This document shows positions 25,461 through 38,400 of a stretch of DNA of 64,000 nt, in pieces. The stretch is taken from positions 62,001-126,000 of the forward strand of contig JAIXOZ010000078.1 in NCBI GenBank assembly GCA_027486495.1, written 5' to 3'. The DNA is from Comamonadaceae bacterium (GTDB lineage Bacteria > Pseudomonadota > Gammaproteobacteria > Burkholderiales > Burkholderiaceae_C). Within the stretch, counting starts at the first letter, position 1, and the number at the start of each line of letters is the position of its first letter. The position numbers and the translations under genes are program-made. A model generated the notes under the pieces. The model saw nothing but the letters and a program-made list of their open reading frames with translations. It had not been told where the DNA came from and ran no database searches.

Positions 25461-26347
25461 GACCCTACAAGGCTTGGCCCTGGACAGCGAAATCGCCCCA
25501 TGCCCGCCGTTATGGCTCGGCCCTGAACTGCATGCTGCAAGAAAGCCAGGGCCTGACGTCGTCGGGCTGGGAAGTGTCGTGTCGCCTCAGCCCCTCGGGC
25601 GCACGGGCGGACCGCCTGCTGTGGGGCTTTGCCGTAAACGGTGCGGCCCGCTCGCGCATTGCCGGGCTGTCAAAGAGCATCGGAATGCCCGACGCCCTGG
25701 CGCAGTCGTTTGACGCCTATGCCCCCGAGGCCCGGCAAATACTTTTGGCGGCCGACCTGGGGCCGCACGGCGTGGAGCGCCGTGCTTATCTGGAGTTTTC
25801 GGTGCACCAGCGGCCCCCGGCGCAAGGCATCGTGATGCGCGGCTACAAGTGGCGTGTGGATGCCGATGCACGCAGCGCAGACGATGTCTCTACCCGCATC
25901 ACCGATTACCTGCGCATCAAGATCCAGCCCAGCGACTTGCTGTCGTTTTTGCAGACCCTGCCCGGGGTGCCCGAGGTGGCGCACCCGGCCTATGCGGTGG
26001 CCGACTTTGCCGTGCGCGAGGCTTTGGCGCAGCGCCCGGACTGGAACGGATTTGAATATTGGGCCGTGACCGAACAGGCCTCTGACAGAGGGTCTTGCTG
26101 CGTGCGCTTGCACGACAGCGGCTTGCACATGGGCGTTCTTTGGCCCGTCGTTGCGCCACTTTTGGGCACCTGGTCACTCGACTGTGCTGCCCACGAATTG
26201 TTGTTTTCAAAAATGGGTCATCGGCCCCTTGGATGGATCGCAGCCGGCGTAGACGCCCGGGGCGAACCTTTCGTGACTTTTTATTGTGATGCCGGACGCG
26301 ATGACGCCCGGCAAGCGCTTGCCGCAGGAGGCTTCCATGAGTCGTGA
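25457..26347 (+). CDS. protein of unknown family in the export operon
   Basis: A 296-residue protein that I do not recognise. It has no signal peptide and no membrane helix, so it is probably cytoplasmic. It contains an alternating hydrophobic/charged pattern suggesting a mixed alpha/beta fold (for example QILLAADLGPHGVERRAYLE and ITDYLRIKIQPSDLLSFL) and a few cysteines (a CC pair near residue 214). Its start overlaps the SecA-like stop by four bases and its end overlaps the start of the giant gene by 11 bases. It is thus translated between the motor and the cargo; a chaperone, targeting factor or modifying enzyme for the giant protein would fit, but nothing in the sequence proves it. Confidence 0.75.
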   Translation: MRPYKAWPWTAKSPHARRYGSALNCMLQESQGLTSSGWEVSCRLSPSGARADRLLWGFAVNGAARSRIAGLSKSIGMPDALAQSFDAYAPEARQILLAADLGPHGVERRAYLEFSVHQRPPAQGIVMRGYKWRVDADARSADDVSTRITDYLRIKIQPSDLLSFLQTLPGVPEVAHPAYAVADFAVREALAQRPDWNGFEYWAVTEQASDRGSCCVRLHDSGLHMGVLWPVVAPLLGTWSLDCAAHELLFSKMGHRPLGWIAAGVDARGEPFVTFYCDAGRDDARQALAAGGFHES

Positions 26348-26444
26348 CAAATCTAAAAATCTTTCCAAGCCCCCATTCGCCCTGAAGAAAAACAGGGTCC
26401 AGCTTGAAAAGCTCGAAGAACGGGTGCTGCTGTCGGCTGAGCCG
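26337..26444 (+). other. N-terminal LEPR-XLL-like motif of the giant protein
   Basis: Residues 1-36 begin with a Lys-rich, signal-peptide-free stretch and end in LEKLEERVLLSAEP. The LEPR-XLL consensus is LEPR-x-LLSA[DE]P; here Pro is replaced by Glu (LEER). The motif marks the N-terminus of giant proteins in several phyla. It may be a recognition or processing site for the M50/SecA-like machinery upstream (inference). Confidence 0.7.
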
Positions 26445-29400
26445 CTGCTGCAACTGAACAAGACCGTCACGCCGGTCACGGCCGACAACGTGTTGCTGGA
26501 CCTGCGTTCTGGCCATGCCGTAGACAGCCAGCGCGACACCCTGATGTCTGCCGATGCCCTGTCTGCCCAGATCATCGATTTGAGCAAAGGCATTGACCAA
26601 AATGCCGCTTTGCTCTCTTGGGAATCCAGTGGCCTCATGACTCTGGGGCAAGGCGTGAATGGCCTGATGCTGGACCTGGGCGCGGGCAGCGACACCGTGC
26701 GCTTGAGCAGCCTGGAAGATGGGCGCATCCAGGTCACCAGCGACAGCCTGTATGACCTGGTGTTCGCCAAGCCGGTGAACTTCTTCGGCATCCGCGGTGG
26801 CTCGGGTGTGGACCGGGTGATTTTTGACAACACCAACCTTGGCGGTGCTGGCCTGAGTGTGGACGCCGAAAGCATCGTGGTGTCCGAAGGCAAAACCGTC
26901 ACCGCCGGGCGCGACGTGATGTTCTTGGCCATGGCCAGCATCACCCTGACGCCCAGCGTCTCAACCGACGAAAGCGTCACCAGCTTGGTGGATGTGCAAG
27001 GTGCGCTGGTGACCAAAGGTTTGGTCACCTTGTCTGCGCGTTCAGCGGTGGACATGCAAAGCGTGTTCAATGGCAGCACGGCCAATTTGTCCTTGAGTGC
27101 GACCGCCAAAGCGGATGCGCGTGTGGGCAAAGAAGGCTCTGTCAGCGCCGCTGGCTTGCAGGTGATTGCCACCACCGACATGCGTCTGGTGGCCGAACTC
27201 TCGGGCGTGAGCAATGGTTTGCTGGCCTTGAGCGCCACACAAAGCAGCCACGCCGCCTTGCTGGGCAATGCCCAAGTGGTCATTGCTGCCCGCAGCGGCG
27301 ACACCTCACCCCAGGTGCTGGTCGAAGCCAGTGGCCTGACGCAGATGCGGGGTGTGGTGGGCATGTCCGGCAACTCGGTCGAGGACACGATAGATCCCAC
27401 CCAGGTGAAGGGCACGATCAAGCTGGACCGTTCGGTGCTGGCCGATGTGGGTGACGGCACGGGCTCTGTGGTGGTGCGTGCGGCCGAAGGCCAAGCTGCG
27501 CCCAGCTTGAGCGTGAGCGCCTATACCGGTGACCGCGCCAGTGGCGGGGTCTATGGCCAGATGGTGGCCTCACCCTATGGCGCACAGGCCAACACGATCA
27601 AGAACCGGGTGGGCGTGTCGGTGAACACCCCCAACTCGGACCCTGAAAAGAAAAATGAGGTCAATTTGGACCTGTCCCGCCTTGACCTGATGGCCATGGA
27701 CCGGTCCACCTACACCAGCATTGGGCGCACGGCGCTCAACACCGGTGACACCGCCACCAGCACCTTGCTCAAGTCCGCCAATGTGAACACCTCAGGGGCT
27801 GTGACGGCGGTCGCGCTGGATGCGGCCAGTTTCAGCGCCACAGGCGGTGGCTACAAAGTTGACTTCACGGGGGATGGCACCCTGGGGGTGTCGCAAGCCG
27901 GTAACCTTGTCCTGGCCCAAGTCAGTAGCCAGATCGACAACTCGAACATCGATGCGCCCAATGTGTGGGCCTATGCCAAAGGCGCGCAAATCCTGAACGC
28001 CAAGATCAGCGCCAGTGAACTCGGTCCGATTTCATCGGGGCAGATCAATGAATGGGTGGACGTCAAAGCCCAGCGCGCGTGGAACCAGTTCAATGGCGGC
28101 GTGCAACTCGATATCAACGCCTCGACCTTGACGCTGTCGGGCGGTTTGGCTGCAGGCGCTGCTGCGCAGGCCAAGATCAAGGCCATCGCGCCTGCCGGGG
28201 CCATGCAGGCCAGCGTCTTCACGGGCCTGGACAAACAGGAGTCTTCGTATGCCCGCAACGTGGTGGGCTGGAGTGAGGAAAGCGGCAACACCCTGTCGCT
28301 GTCCAAGCTGGGCGGTGGCGAGTCCTTGGTCGGCACCGTCTATCTGGTACAGGCCAATTTGCGCGACAGCACCGTCACGGCCAAGGATGCTGTTTCGCTG
28401 AACGCCCAATCCAATCTGCAACTCGATGCCCTGACCGGCGCCCTGGTGGCGGGTACCGGCTCCGAAGCCGCAGCGGCCTTGCTGCTCAAAGTGGGGGCCA
28501 CCGGTCTGGTGGCAGGCAACCGCCTTCGATCTGACACCACAGCCCGCATCAGCGACGCCAAAAATGACAAGAAGCTGAAAGCCGGTGGCGCGGTGTCTAT
28601 CACGGCCAGCGATGCCGGCACGGTCAATGCCTCGGTGGGCAGCTTGAGCTATGACCAGACGAGCGCCAGTGGCAGCTTGGTGCTCAACGACCTCACGCGC
28701 ACCTTGTTGGCCAAGATCGACACAACCTCGGTGGATGTTGGATCGCTCCAACTGCAGGCGCTGGACACCGCCACCATCACGGCCAAGAGTGCAGGCACTT
28801 TGGAGGCCGATGGCGAGGAGGTTTTTTCCAGTTGGTCGGCTTTGGCCCATGAGGGCTCGGTCACCACCAACTGGCTCACGGGTTCGGTGCAGGCCCTTGT
28901 GGACAGGGTTCAGCTCAAGGCCTCTGGTGATGTGTCGGTCAAGGCCAGCAGCCATGCCAAACTCACGGCCGACAACAAGCTGGATTATCAAAACGCCAGT
29001 GGCAGTGCGCTGGCCTACAACCGCATCGGCAAAGCCAACAGCGGCGTGCTCAAGGGCTCCCTGGACGATCTGCTCAAAGCCGAAAGCCCGACGGATGGGG
29101 CTTACAAGGTGTCGGCCTTGCTCCAAGACGGCACCATCGAGGTCGGCGGCGCATTGGCTTTGCTGGGCGATTTGTCCATCACGGCCAGCGCCACCAGTGG
29201 CCTGACGAAATCCGAGCTGACCGCGATCCTGGCTCAAAATGCCAGCCAGGCCCAGGCCGAGGCCCGCATCACCATGACGGACAGCAGCACCAGCCACTAT
29301 GTGGGCGGGCAGCTCAGTGTGGATGCCAAAGACGCTTCCAAGTTCACCAGCGCCAGCGTTCTCAGCACGTTGAGCGCCGTGAGCACAGGCGATATGGGCG

Positions 29401-32400
29401 CGCGCAATGAGGTGCGCCACCGGGCCGATGCCAAGCTCAACCAGGTCAGCATCTCGACCGGTGCAGGCGTGCGTGTGCTGGCCGAGAGTTCACAAGCCAT
29501 TGACGCCACCCTCAAAGGCAAAATCAGGGGGGTATTGGGCGCCGGTGGCGATGTCATGGCCCTCAACACCATCTTGGGCGGCACCACGGCCCTGGTGCAA
29601 GGTGGACGCATTGACACGGCCGGTGATGTCGAGGTCAAGGCCAACAACCAAAGCAGCATCAAAGCCGACAACCAGGCCTCGGTCAGTGGTGGCGGCTCCA
29701 AGACCATGGTGCTGGCCTTCAACGTCATGGGCTGGGACGGCATGGCCTTCAACAAGGCCTCACGCAGCGATTACTCCTCGCCCGATCTGGGCACCGAAAA
29801 ATCGCTTGAAACGCTGGCCGGGATCATCAACGCCCCGGTCATGGCCGCCGGCCATCTCACGGTCAAGGCCACCATGCAGGCCGCCCAACTGGCGCGTGTT
29901 GCCGCTGACAACGATGCCGGTTTTTTTGGCGGTGGCGGTTATGTGACGGCCTCGCACCGCATCAGCACCCGCACCGATGCCTGGATCGGCACAGCCGCGC
30001 AGGCCACACCGACGGACGGGCGCACCCAAGTGCTCCATCTGCGGGTGGGGGGCAATCTCACGGTGCAGGCCGATGACAGCTCCAAGATTGACGCCTCGGT
30101 GGACCTGGCCAGCACCGGCGGGTTGGCCGCCGTGGGCGGCACCGTGGTGCGCAACTTCCTGTCGCAAAACGTGAACGCCACGCTCGATGACCTGGACCTG
30201 TCCACCGGCGGCAACGTCACTGTCGATGCGGCCAACGAGGCCAACGTGCGCGCTATCTTGTCCGGGTCTGCCTCCACGGTCAGCGACACCTGGCCCGGGC
30301 TGGGCGGCATCGCGGTCAACAGCCTGATCGCCACCAACGTGATTTTGGGCAAACTCAATGCCACCATCACCGACAGCGATTTAGTCAGTCAGGGCCATTT
30401 GTCCGTGTTGGCCAATAACCGCTCGGCGATTGAATCCGACAACACGGCCAGTGCCAGCGGCAGCCTGGCTTCGGTCGGCGTTTTGTCGGCCTACAACAGC
30501 ATGGGTTGGAAAACGCCCAAACTGTCCGACCTCACCGTGAGCAAACTGCTGAACAACGAAGGCACGCAAGACCCACTCAATGCCCTGGCCCGTATCCGCA
30601 ACACCGCGCTGACGGTCGCCGGTGATGCCACAGTGGACGCGGCCTTGGCGGCCACGCTCAAAGCCCACATTGACAACACCTCCTCGGGCACCATGACCTC
30701 CGCGTCTGTGGGGCTGGTGATGAGCTCCAACTTGGTGGCCAGTTCGGCACAGGCTGACATGCTCGACGCCCGGTCTGCGGTGTCCGGCGTGTTGGGCAAG
30801 GCCAGCGTGGGCGGCGCCCTGAGCATCAACGCCAGCAATGCCCCGAATGTGCAGGCAGAAAGTCTGCTCAAGTCGGGCAGCGGTGACCGCACCAGCGGCG
30901 CCAACAACTCGATCAGCGCCGACTACGGCAGTGGGGACGGCACCCAGAGCATCAAGTTCGGCAACAAAGTGCGCGTGGCCGAAAACCACCGCGAAGGCGG
31001 CGACGGTGGGGCGGTCTACCGATACATGGGCGGCGACACCGTGTCCCTGGATTTGGGCGAGCAAGACTACAGCGACGAAGGTTACTGGATCCAGGAAGAC
31101 CCCTCGGCGATGACCGAAGGTGTGACCGGTTCTTTGTTGGGTTTGGGCAAAGATGCCTTGCAGGTGGTCGACCTGTATTCGCGCTTGACTTCTGACGAAT
31201 CGTGGACGGACATCAAGACCCAGAGCGTGGGCTCCATGGGCAAGGCCGAGGTGCAGACCCTGACCGTGACCCCGGCCGCCACACCCGGCGGTTCATTCAG
31301 TTTGGCGGCAGGCGACGTGGAAACCGGACCGATCGAGTTGCTCCAGCTGGGCAAGCCACAGGCCGAAGTGCAGACCCTGACTTTGGTCAATGTGGCCGAT
31401 GCCGCAGAGTCGACGCTGGAAATTTCTTTGGCAGGCCAAAATACCCAAACCTTGATGCTCGACGACTCGGCGCTGAGCAACGCCATTCAATTGCAAGCCC
31501 TGCTGGAAACGTGGTTTGGCGTGGACAACGTGCAGGTCACGGTGCAAGACAAGCAAGTGGCCGGTTGGGGTTTTGACATCACCCTGACAGGCACCCTGGT
31601 GGGGCAGAACATCGGCCAGATCCAGGCCAAAGTCCTCACCTCCACAGGTGCCAAACATCTGGCCGTGCAAACGGCCACACTGCGTCAGGGCATGGCCGCG
31701 CCCACACGGGCCGATCAGGCTTTGCTGATTCAAGCCGCATTGCGCCAGGCCTTGGCTGAGAACGCTTTGACAGTCACCGCAGGCAGTGGCACCGATCAAA
31801 CCTATACCGTCAACTTTGCCCTTGAGGGCGACCGTGCGCAGCTGCGCGCCATCCATCTGTCCAAGGGCCTGAAGATCGTCAGCGATACGGCACAAGCTGG
31901 ACAAGCCGCGGTGGGCAACATCTATGACGTGGCCTTGAAGGACCAGCAGTCGGACCAGAAGTTTGACCTGCAGTTCAGCTACAAGGGCAAAACCTACACG
32001 GCCAAAGGCATTGTGGCCGAGGCCTCGTCAGCACAACTGCGTGACGCGATTTTGGGTGCCCAGGACGCAGACCTCAAAGCCTTCCGTGCGACCGGTTTGT
32101 CGGTGCTTGTGCAGCAAGTGCCTGCAGCGGGCGGCGGAACGCTGTGGAAAGTCACCTTTGGTCGCGATGCACAAGACCTGACGGCCTCCGATCTGAAGTT
32201 GCGCCGCAACTACCCGTCCTTCATCGGGGACATTGCCAACATGGTCTCCAATGTGTCGCTGTTTGGCGGGGCTTCCTTCGGGGGCCTGGTCTCGCGCAAC
32301 GTGGTCGATGGCCAGGCCGTGGCCCTGCTTCGCAAAGTGGATCTGACAGCGGGCGCCTTGTCGGTGACTGCCACGGACGAATCGGTCATTGAAGCCTACA

Positions 32401-35400
32401 TCGACAGTGTGGCCACCTCCACCGGCAGTTTGATGGGTGGCGGTTTGGCGGCCAATGGCGTGATCGCGTTGAACACGGTCCTGGCGCAAGCGCTGGCCGA
32501 CATCGAGGCCAGCCAGGTGCTGACGCTGAGCGGTGATGTGAAGGTGATCTCCCAGGAAGACGCCACCATCCATGCCATCAACAAGAGCATGACCATGTCG
32601 GAAGGCTCCTCCATTGGCCTGACCATGGCGTTCAACACCGTGGGCTGGAAAGCCGATTCGGTGTGGAATTTGGGCAAGGAAGCCTTTGTGGGCAGCCAGA
32701 TCGGCACCGAAGACCCTTCACGTTCGCGTGCCTCGGTCACCGGCTCCAGCATCGAATCGGCTGGGGCCATCACCATCGATGCGCTCACCACAGCGGGCAT
32801 TGATGCACTGGTCAGCAACAAAACCAGCTCGGCCGATGGCCTGGCGCAGGGTTTGCTGAACCAGAAAAAAATGGAAAAGATCAAGGGCTTCAAGACCGCC
32901 CAGACCCTGAGCAGCATCAAGGTTGGCCTTGGCTTTGTGCTCAGCAGCAACTTGGTCAGCAGCGAATCCAAGGCCTTTGTGGACAGTGGCTCCAGCAAAT
33001 TGGCGGCCAAAGGCGGTGGGCTCAGGGTCAGTGCAGCAGACAAGGCCAGCATTGAGGCCAACGCTGAGATCGTGCCTGAATCCAGCAACACCCTGGGCAG
33101 CAGCGTGGTCAACCTTGCGGCCGATCAGATTGGTGCGTTCAATGTGGCCTTCACCGACCGCTCGGGCACCCAGCTCGTCAATGTCAATCAGGTGGTCCAG
33201 ATTGCGCAGGCGGATTACAAATCCAGCGATATGCCCGAGCTGATGAAGAAAGGTCAGCGGGTGGAGTTGCTGCGCAGTGTGGGCGGCGGCACCTATGGCA
33301 GCAGCTATGAATATCTGGGCACCGAACCCCTTTTGAATGTGGATTTTGAAGCGCAGGACTTCACCGATACCAGCAAGTGGCACAAGGTGCTGGGCCAAGC
33401 AGGTCAGAAGTATCTGCGGATTTGGGGGGGCGTGAGCACACCGATTGACCTTGGCAAGGAGGACTACGAAAACTCTGTCAACTGGATCGCCTGGGATGCC
33501 CAAGGCCTGGCCAAAGCCGGGTTCGAGGTGATGGGCGAGGTGATCGACTCCCTGACCAAATCCAAACTGGGTGGAGGTGATCAAAGTGTGTCCGCCGGTT
33601 TCGGTGGACTGGTGGTGCGCAATGACCTGCGCGGGGTGGTCGATGCCCATCTGGATGCGGTGCAGGCCAGTGCTCAGGGCGACATCATCGTGCGCGCCAG
33701 CGAATCTTCTGTAGTTAGCGCCGAGGACACCAGCAGTGTCACCGCCGGCTCCTTCGGTCTGAACGCCGTGGTGGCCACCAACACCGTGTTGGGCAGTGCC
33801 AAGGCTTGGGTCAAGGGGGGCAGCCTGACCACCACAGGTGGCGGTTCTGTGCGGGTTTCCTCGACCAACGAAGCGGTCATCGATGCGACGGTGACCAGTG
33901 AAGTCTCGGCCACGACCTCGGTCGGTGTGGCCCTGGCGTTCAACACCATTGGCTACAAACCCAACAGTGTCTGGGATTTCATCAAAGACGCTTTCAGCGG
34001 CGGCGACTACACCAGTCCACAAACGCTGCTGACCCAGGCCTGGACCGATGGCACGGCGGTGGATGCCGCAGGGGCCGTCAGTGTCTCGGCCATCTCGTCG
34101 GGCACCGTCAAGGCGGAAATCGCCAACTCCGCCTTGGCCATCAACGCCGAATTCGGCCCGGATGCCAACGAAGACACCGGCAAACCGGGCGAAGCCAACG
34201 CCATCAGCATTTCGGCGGCCCCGGTGGTCGCCATGAACAAGCTCAATGCCGAAACCAAGGCCTACATGGCCAACACCCCGAGCCTCAAGGCGGCGGGTAA
34301 TTTGAGCATCGAGGCCAAAGGCACCACCAGCATCAAGTCCAAGGTCAGTGCCTCTGCCGTTTCGGTGGCGGTGTCCAAAGACGGCAAGGGCGTGTCCATT
34401 TCGGTGGGCTTTGCCATGTCGCGCAACGAGGTGGACAACAGCGTGTTGGCCTACCTGAGTGGTTCTGCCGCGGGAGCGCCCAAGGCCAGCATTGGCGGTG
34501 ATGTCAGCATTTTGGTGGACCGCAGCGCGTCCATCGTGAGCGAAGGCACAGCCACGGCCATTTCGGTGGCCGCCAGCCCCAAGGGCGGGCCTGCCGTCTC
34601 GGGCGGTGCAACCCTGTCGTTCAACCTGATCAACGGCTTGGCCGATGCTTACCTCAGCAACATCGATTTGGAAACTCTGGGGGCTGCAGGCAAAAACGGC
34701 GATGTACGCATCAAGGCGCTCAACGATGCCGAGATCATTGCCCGCGTGCTGACCATCTCAGCGGCCGTCTCGGTGGCGGGCAGTGCCCCAGCGCCTGCGG
34801 TGTCGCTGGGCGTCTCGGTGGCCAAAAACATCATGGGCGCGGATGTCGTGGACACTGCCTACGACTACAAAGCTTCGGCCTACAACAAGGTCAACAAACT
34901 GACTGAACTGGTCAAGGGCAAGAAAGTGCTCAAGGACACCGGTGTGCTGACCCACGAGGTCTATGAGTACCTGGGCGACACCCTGAGCAACAAGGACGGG
35001 ATCGACCTGATCAATCAGAACTACAGCGATGCAGGTGTTTGGCGTGTCCTGAGCTACACCCCTAAAAAGGCATCGACCCGTGCACGCATTGATTCGGCCA
35101 GCGTGAATGCTGCCGGTCTTTTGCAGGTGGATGCCTCGGGTGCCTCCTTCATCGAGGCCAATGTGCGCACCGGCTCGGCGGCCGTGGGGGCTGCGGGTGG
35201 CAACGCCATCTCGGCCAGTGCGGCGGGGGTGTATGCGGAAAACCGCATCAACTCGGGGCTGGAAGCCTTGATCGGTGGCACCGGCACCGCCCGCAAGGTG
35301 CAGGCCGACAGCGTCAGCGTGACGGCCCGCAACCAGGGCTCCATCGACGCCATGGCCGGCGCGGCATCTTTGTCCGCCTCCTTGTCGGGTGGTTCGGCCA

Positions 35401-38400
35401 TTTCGGTCTCCATCGGTTTGTCGCTGGCCTTCAACAGCATCGAGGGCGATGTGCTGGCCAATGTGGGTCTGGTGGACCTGCTGGCGCGCGACGGCAAAGT
35501 CACGGTGGACGCCCGCTCGGGCGGCGTGCAACTGCTCAGCGGCCAATGGAGCGCCCTTCAATCCAAGGGCGTGACAGCCGATGTGCTCAACAGTGCGGCC
35601 AATGCAGGCGCCAAGACTTCTTACACCAGCACATCGGGTCAGTCGCGCTGGGACTATCTGGACTCGGAAGGGCCCACCACGCTTCAAAATGGGGATGCCG
35701 TTCGCGCCGCGTCGGGCAGGATCTATGAGTACTGGGGTGGCAATGACAAAACGCTGAACCTGGGCACCCAAGACTATGTCAACGGTTCTGACTGGTCCGA
35801 GCTTGACTCCAACACCCGAACGCTGCGCGCGGGCTACACCGTGCGTGTGGATGCCATGCACACCGCAGGCGGCCAGGTGGGCAAGGTGTACCGATTCATT
35901 GGCGCTGCCGTGAATCACGGGACAGCCGATGGCAAGGTGATGGTCTCCCAAGATCAGCGTGTCCGGGTGGACAGCAACTTCGAAGACAGCGGCATGCTGG
36001 GCAAGATTTACAAATACATCGGCTCGGGCAATGGGCAACTGATGGATTTGCGCGATGCCGACTTCAAGGACTCCGACCTGTGGGAAGAGGACAAGACTGA
36101 AAAAGAAATCAGCCTCTGGAAAGAAAACTTTGCCAACACCGCCCGCTGGGAGTTGGCCACCGAGTTCACCGATGAGGCCAGTCGGGCCCTGATCAGCAAC
36201 ACCTTGCTGGATCTGGGCTTGAAGCTGTCCAGCATCGAGACCATGCGCCCGGATGCCTTGTACAAGAGCACCGAGGGTCTGAGTTGGGATTACCTGAGCA
36301 GCCAGGCCACGCCCCAGGACGTCGAAGAAGAAGACCAAGTGGGTGTGGTCAGTGGCGCACTGGCAGGCCATGTGTACCGTTACATCAGCACCACCGAGCG
36401 CAAGCTGGACCTGACCAAAGAGGACTTCACCAAGACGGACCGCTGGAAGCGGGTGACGGCTGACAAGACCGAGATGTTCAAGGGCTACACCGTGCAGGTG
36501 GCCGACCAGCACAAGGCCGGGGGCATCGCCGGCATGGTGTACCGCTACCTGGGCAAGAACAAGCTGGAGCTGGACCTGTCCAAGTCCAATTACCTGGACA
36601 CCAAAAACTGGGAAGTGGTCAAGCCGGTGCTCGACATTTCGATGATCGAAGCCGGTCAGCGCTGGATGATCCACGACGGCGCGGGCAGGGCCTACACCCT
36701 GGCCAAAACCGATGATGGCCAGTTCAGCATCACGCGCAACGCCATCAACGCCACCTCGGTGGCGGCTTCTGCGGCCATCAGTTTCGGGGGTGGCAATGCG
36801 GTGGCCGTGTCGGGTGCGGGGGCGGTGGCCATCAACTCGGTCATGGGCTCGACCGATGCCGTGTTGCGCCAAGCCAAAGTGGTGGCCAAGGGCGATGTGG
36901 TGATCCAGGCGCGCAGTGACGCCTCGATTTCTTCGCGCATTGCCGCCCTGTCTGCGGCCATTGCGGCAGGCGGAGGCGCAGCCGGTGTGGGCGCGTCGAT
37001 TGGCGTGTCCGTGGCTCGCAACCTGATCGGCCAAGAAGGTTTTGGTGCGGTGGGTGACGCAGCGATAGCGACCACACGCGCCTTGGTGATCGACTCCAAC
37101 ATCACCTCAGAGGGTGACCTGCAGATGAAAGCGGCGTCACAGCAGACCATCTCGGCGCTGGTGGTGGCCGGGTCTGCGGCTGTGGGGGTGGGCAGCTCCG
37201 CCGGGGTTGCCGCCAGTGGCTCGGGCGTTTGGGCGCAAAACCAGATTGGCATGCGCATTCAGGCCGGTGCTGACACGGAAACGGCGTCGGGCATACGCCC
37301 GAGCCGCATTGCCGTGGACAACGTCAGCATCCTGGCAGACGATGATTCACGCGTTGACGCCCATGCGGGCGCGGCCTCCATTGCCGCCTCGTTTGGCGGC
37401 TCGGCCGGTGTGGCCGTCTCGATTGGTGTGTCTTTGGCACGCAACATCATTGACACCGTGGTACTGGCCAGCTTGCGCGGCGCGCAGCTCGACGCCAAAG
37501 GCACCGTGGACGTCAAAGGCACCTCCAGTGCCACCATCACCGTCAAGGCCTGGGCCGCTTCGGTGGGCGCCGGTTTTGGCGGCGCTGCCGGTGTGGGCGT
37601 CAGTGGCGCAGGTGCGTCTGCCCTGAACGTGATCCTGGGCGACGTGTTCGCCAAGGTGGACGACAGCGCCATCCGCGCTGCCTCCGACGTGAGCGTGAAC
37701 GCGCAGGCCACCAACCGCATCACGGCCTTGATCATTTCTGCCTCGCTGGGCGTAGGCGGGGGCGGCTCGGCCGGTGTGGGGGCCTCGATTGGCGTGGCCT
37801 TGGCACGCAACTACATCGGTTACGACCCCGAAGGTTTTGACGGTGATGTCACCTACACCTCGGGCACCAGCAAACCCACACAGATCAAAAAGGGCGATTT
37901 GATTCGCCTGGCGGCCAACTCCGGACCTCGGGCCAATGAGGTCTATGAATACATCGGCACAGACACCCTGAAGGCCACCACCAAGGACGGCAAGGTGCAA
38001 GAGCTGATCCTGATCCAGGACTATGCCGACACCAAGAAGTGGAAGCAGCGCGTGGGCACTTCGGCCAACCGCATCATCGCCTCGGTCAACAACGCGTCCA
38101 TCACGGCGCTGGACGATGACACGCTGACGCTGGACCTGAGCGTCAAGGCGGACACCGCGCAAACCATTGAATCGCAAATTGTCTCGGGCTCGGTGGCCCT
38201 GGCAGGCGGCGGGGCTGCAGGCGTGGCGTTGAGCGGTGCGGGCGCTGCCGCCAGCAACCAGGTGGGCTCACAGACGCAGGCCGCCATCACCAACACCACC
38301 GGCAAAGGGGTGGATGTGGACGGTGCCATCGTGGTGGACGCGCAAGACCGCTCGACCATCAAGACCACGGTCACCGCCGTTTCGGTGGCGGCTTCTTTTG

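Noticed and set aside
36960-37820. Hydrophobic Gly/Ala/Val segments of the giant protein as transmembrane helices
   Set aside because: They recur as part of the A-G-V-G-x-S solenoid repeat of adhesins, alternating with strands, and are better explained as buried beta structure.
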